Assembly: GCA_947624475.1 (NCBI GenBank)
Contig: CANQKK010000038.1
Span: 1 to 7,533, forward strand
Length of the DNA stretch: 7,533 bases
Source of the DNA: an uncultured Bacilli bacterium
GTDB lineage: Bacteria; Bacillota_I; Bacilli_A; RF39; UBA660
Direction: 5' to 3'
Within the stretch, counting starts at the first letter, position 1; every line of letters begins with the position of its first letter. This document shows, piece by piece, positions 6,157-7,533 of this stretch. The notes under the pieces were generated by a model. It saw only the letters and a list, made by a program, of their open reading frames with translations. It ran no database searches and was not told where the DNA came from. Made by a program: the position numbers and the translations under genes.

Positions 6157-6575
6157 TTACATTTTTACTTTTTCTTCTTCTCTTTTTTCAAATTCTTCTT
6201 CTGTAACAACATACTTGTTATAAGCTTCTTTATATTTACGATTTGATATTTTATTTCCACGAACAGGATAAACACTTGCAACATATAATTCTCTTTTATT
6301 AACTATTTGAACTACAACACATACTTTTTCCATTAAATTTTTATAATACTCTAAGCTTTTTTTTCGTTGTTATAATAAATATAATCAGGATTTTTTATTA
6401 TTGTAGAAATATTATTTATTGTGCATTCACAGCTTTCAATACTTATATATTCTCTCTCGTGTTTTGCAATGTGCTCAAGTAATCCATCATATTGAACTAT
6501 TTTTTTACCAGCATGTTTTTCTAATCCTTTTTCCTTTGCAATTTTCTCACTCAAAACATCAATTACTTTTTTCAT
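6157..6575 (-). pseudogene. PBECR-like nuclease-family gene, split in two frames at an A8 run
   Basis: The first frame (6351-6575, 74 residues) opens MKKVIDVLSEKIAKEKG and carries LLEHIAKHEREYISIE, CECTINNISTIIKNPDYIYY, then stops just after a run of eight A (minus strand; T8 at 6357-6364). The other frame continues immediately as SLEYYKNLMEKVCVVVQIV, then ASVYPVRGNKISNRKYK and EEEFEKREEEKVKM, stop TAA at 6157-6159. Joined, they make one sensible protein of about 138 residues. The layout (HI..HE block, NPDYIY, then a valine-rich strand and a VYP strand) resembles phage PBECR (Barnase/EndoU/colicin/RelE-like nuclease) domains, but the family call is from memory. One extra A, or two fewer, would restore the frame, so this may be decay, a sequencing error or real slippage. 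No proper ribosome site precedes the ATG; AGGAAG is 19 bases away. Confidence 0.6.
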
Positions 6576-6602
6576 AAATTATACCAAACCCAATCTTCCT
6601 AA

Positions 6603-6757
6603 AAAAAGCGACCCATACCCCGAAGAGTATAGGTCACATGAGTAATTTGGTGGTACTCCCAATTTCCACATATCTACTTTCGACTTTTGTAAATGTCTAC
6701 TCAAACTTCTTTCGAAGCGTGCCGGGCGAAGTTTTTCCGGTCCTCTAATTACTCAAG
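6603..6757 (-). ncRNA. Unassigned structured RNA, about 155 nt, predicted pseudoknot and own terminator
   Basis: This stretch has no sensible open frame but dense pairing on the minus strand. A closing stem TGAGTAATT (6639-6647, plus strand) pairs with AATTACTCA (6747-6755), enclosing 99 bases. Inside, 6728-6734 pairs with 6703-6709 (AAACTTC with GAAGTTT). CCGG at 6737-6740 can pair with CCGG at 6722-6725 in that stem's loop, making an H-type pseudoknot. CTTC-GAAA-GAAG (6706-6717) is an alternative GNRA-capped hairpin. GC is higher than in the surrounding AT-rich DNA. A promoter lies upstream and a strong terminator ends it 27 bases before the PBECR-like ATG. I could not match it to SRP, 6S, tmRNA, RNase P, T-box, glmS or the common riboswitches I remember. 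It could be a stand-alone small RNA or a leader that attenuates the PBECR-like gene. Confidence 0.55.
6610..6635 (-). terminator. Strong intrinsic terminator with UUCG tetraloop
   Basis: On the minus strand GACCTATACTC (6625-6635) pairs fully with GGGTATGGGTC (6610-6620): 11 pairs including two G-U, around a C-UUCG-G loop. It is followed by GC and seven T (6601-6607). It ends the structured RNA. Confidence 0.85.
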
Positions 6758-6765
6758 GAAAATAT

Positions 6766-6793
6766 AATATACTTTATTTCAAAAAAATGTCGA
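6766..6793 (-). promoter_or_regulatory. Promoter of the structured RNA
   Basis: On the minus strand TCGACA (6788-6793, one base off TTGACA) is followed after 16 bases by TATATT (6766-6771); an overlapping TATTAT gives an 18-base spacer. Transcription would start near 6757-6760, just before the closing stem of the RNA. Confidence 0.5.
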
Positions 6794-6985
6794 ATAAAGT
6801 ATTAATAACAAAGTTACTACTTTATTTTAATATCCTCCTTGTCCTTTCAGACAACATTATATTACCACAAATTTACAAAAAGTTCAATTTTTTTTATTTA
6901 TTTTACATAAATTTTATTTTTCTGTTAAGTTTGGAACAATATAATTTTTTATTGCATCTGTACGAACCAATTAAATTATTTGATT
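6794..6985. other. AT-rich gap without a recognisable gene
   Basis: Both strands read as low-complexity AT-rich sequence. A 66-codon plus-strand frame (6787-6987) is a run of Phe, Leu, Ile and Tyr with no ribosome site and looks accidental. The minus strand has AAGGAGG-like and TTGAAC/TAATAT motifs, but only an 11-codon frame (MLSERTRRILK) is nearby. I see nothing functional here except the hairpin at its right end. Confidence 0.5.
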
Positions 6986-6991
6986 AGTTCG
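6963..6991. repeat. Inverted repeat overlapping direct-repeat copy 2
   Basis: CGAACCAAT (6963-6971) pairs with ATTAGTTCG (6983-6991), 9 pairs with one wobble or mismatch and an 11-base loop. It lies just downstream of tRNA-Thr and overlaps the start of the 25-bp repeat. It may be a tRNA 3' trailer hairpin (no T run follows) or an integrase arm site. Copy 1 of the repeat lacks the partner half. Confidence 0.4.
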
Positions 6992-7010
6992 AGTAACAAT
7001 CAATCTGGTG
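6986..7010. repeat. 25-bp direct repeat, copy 2, at the tRNA-Thr 3' end (putative att-like site)
   Basis: AGTTCGAGTAACAATCAAT followed by CTGGTG, 24/25 identical to 4371-4395. Its last five bases, on the minus strand, are the final C of the acceptor stem, the discriminator A and the CCA of tRNA-Thr. This is where tyrosine integrases often cross over. No integrase gene remains in the window. Confidence 0.55.
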
Positions 7011-7079
7011 CCGAATGACAGAATTGAACTGTCCTCTGAAGCTTACCATGCTTCTATACTACCACTGTACTAATTCGGC
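7006..7079 (-). tRNA. tRNA-Thr, anticodon GGT, CCA encoded
   Basis: A complete 74-base cloverleaf on the minus strand. The acceptor GCCGAAT pairs with ATTCGGC, followed by discriminator A and encoded CCA. The D arm is GTAC-AGTGGTA-GTAT (one G-U pair, short loop). The anticodon arm is GAAGC-ATGGTAA-GCTTC with U33 and anticodon GGT, reading ACC/ACU threonine codons. The T arm is GACAG-TTCAATT-CTGTC. G1-C72 and C2-G71 with G35 and U36 fit known threonine identity. It starts 15 bases after the uppP stop, so it is probably processed from the uppP transcript, and its 3' end forms part of the direct repeat. Confidence 0.95.
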
Positions 7080-7094
7080 GGAAGAAAACTAATA

Positions 7095-7533
7095 TTAAAA
7101 AAATATTAATTTTGCTAAAATAATTATTGCAATAATTACTCGGTAAAAAGCAAATACTGAGAAATCGTGCTTTTTAATATAACTAAGCAAGAACTTAATA
7201 GCAATAACTCCCATTGCAAATGATGAAATTATACCGATGATTACCTCTTTAGTAAACTCTAAGTCTCCTACTTTAAGAATAGTGGCACCGCAGATAACGG
7301 GAACCGATAGGAGGAAAGTAAACTTTGTTATAGCCTCTTTCGATATACCTTGTAGTCTTCCTGCTAAAATGGTCGTTCCACTTCGAGAAAAGCCAGGAAT
7401 TACGGCAAATGCTTGGGATATGCCGACGATAAGGGCTTGTTTTAAAGTAATATCTTCAAATTTTGTCTCTTTTCGGTAATGCTTACTTGCCCATTTGTCT
7501 CCGATGAAGATAAGAAGGCCCATCACGGCAAGT
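7095..7533 (-). CDS. uppP: Undecaprenyl-diphosphate phosphatase, C-terminal half (partial)
   Basis: UppP (BacA) is an integral membrane enzyme that dephosphorylates undecaprenyl diphosphate, recycling the lipid carrier for cell-wall synthesis and giving bacitracin tolerance. About 145 residues are visible and the N-terminal half runs off the right edge; the frame stays open to 7533 (LAVMGLLIFIGDKW), so the GTG/ATG near 7521-7526 is internal. The signature IPGFSRSGTTI matches the conserved PG-x-SRSG active-site motif, with the LQGISKEAITKFTFLLSVP loop and helix after it. Hydrophobic helices follow (FLLSVPVICGATIL, EVIIGIISSFAMGVIAIKFL, FYRVIIAIIILAKLIFF), as in the family. It is a core gene and marks the right edge of the accessory region. 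Confidence 0.93.
   Translation of the reverse strand, partial: LAVMGLLIFIGDKWASKHYRKETKFEDITLKQALIVGISQAFAVIPGFSRSGTTILAGRLQGISKEAITKFTFLLSVPVICGATILKVGDLEFTKEVIIGIISSFAMGVIAIKFLLSYIKKHDFSVFAFYRVIIAIIILAKLIFF

Noticed and set aside
6578..6583. Perfect TATAAT two bases before the PBECR-like ATG
   Set aside because: There is no -35 box at the right distance except a T run from the terminator, and the transcript would start inside the coding region.
6787..6987. Plus-strand 66-codon hydrophobic frame
   Set aside because: Low-complexity Phe/Leu/Ile/Tyr from AT-rich DNA, no Shine-Dalgarno, overlaps the RNA promoter and the direct repeat.
1..7533. CRISPR array or complete integrase/transposase
   Set aside because: No regularly spaced repeats were seen, and only the tail of a transposase is present.

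Overview
The window suggests a low-GC Gram-positive bacterium (Bacillota, probably an uncultured gut Bacilli or Clostridia lineage). The reasons are strong AT bias, purine-rich ribosome binding sites, TTGACA/TATAAT promoters with 17-bp spacers, a SpoIIIE/FtsK-like translocase, UppP and a tRNA with encoded CCA. Species cannot be named from sequence alone.

Layout. Two housekeeping genes run off the edges on the minus strand: the N-terminus of an FtsK/SpoIIIE DNA translocase (1-420) and the C-terminal half of undecaprenyl-diphosphate phosphatase (7095-7533), which is followed 15 bases later by tRNA-Thr(GGT) (7006-7079). Between them lies about 6.5 kb of accessory DNA. From left to right on the minus strand it holds a translationally coupled DUF5131/DUF4186 pair with its own promoter, an orphan acidic protein of 464 aa, and a KilA-N phage-type gene broken by three frameshifts and a stop. 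The only clear plus-strand gene follows, a collagen-like protein (4534-5913) with two non-collagen inserts and a beta-rich C-terminal domain. After it come the tail of an IS3-family element, a PBECR-like (phage nuclease family) gene with a frame break at a run of eight A, and an apparently unassigned structured RNA with a promoter, a predicted pseudoknot and a very strong terminator.

How it fits together. A 25-bp direct repeat (24/25 identical) links the 3' end of tRNA-Thr to the 5' edge of the KilA-N pseudogene. This looks like a scar of integration at a tRNA gene, with the collagen-like gene, IS remnant, PBECR-like gene and RNA lying between the copies. With KilA-N, PBECR and DUF5131 (all common in phages), the region reads as a decayed prophage or layered integration hotspot between uppP-tRNA-Thr and ftsK.

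The best candidates for new biology are the 6603-6757 RNA, the DUF5131-DUF4186 operon with a near-perfect palindrome over its promoter, and the possible slippage site in the PBECR-like gene. Family names come from recalled motifs, not searches.
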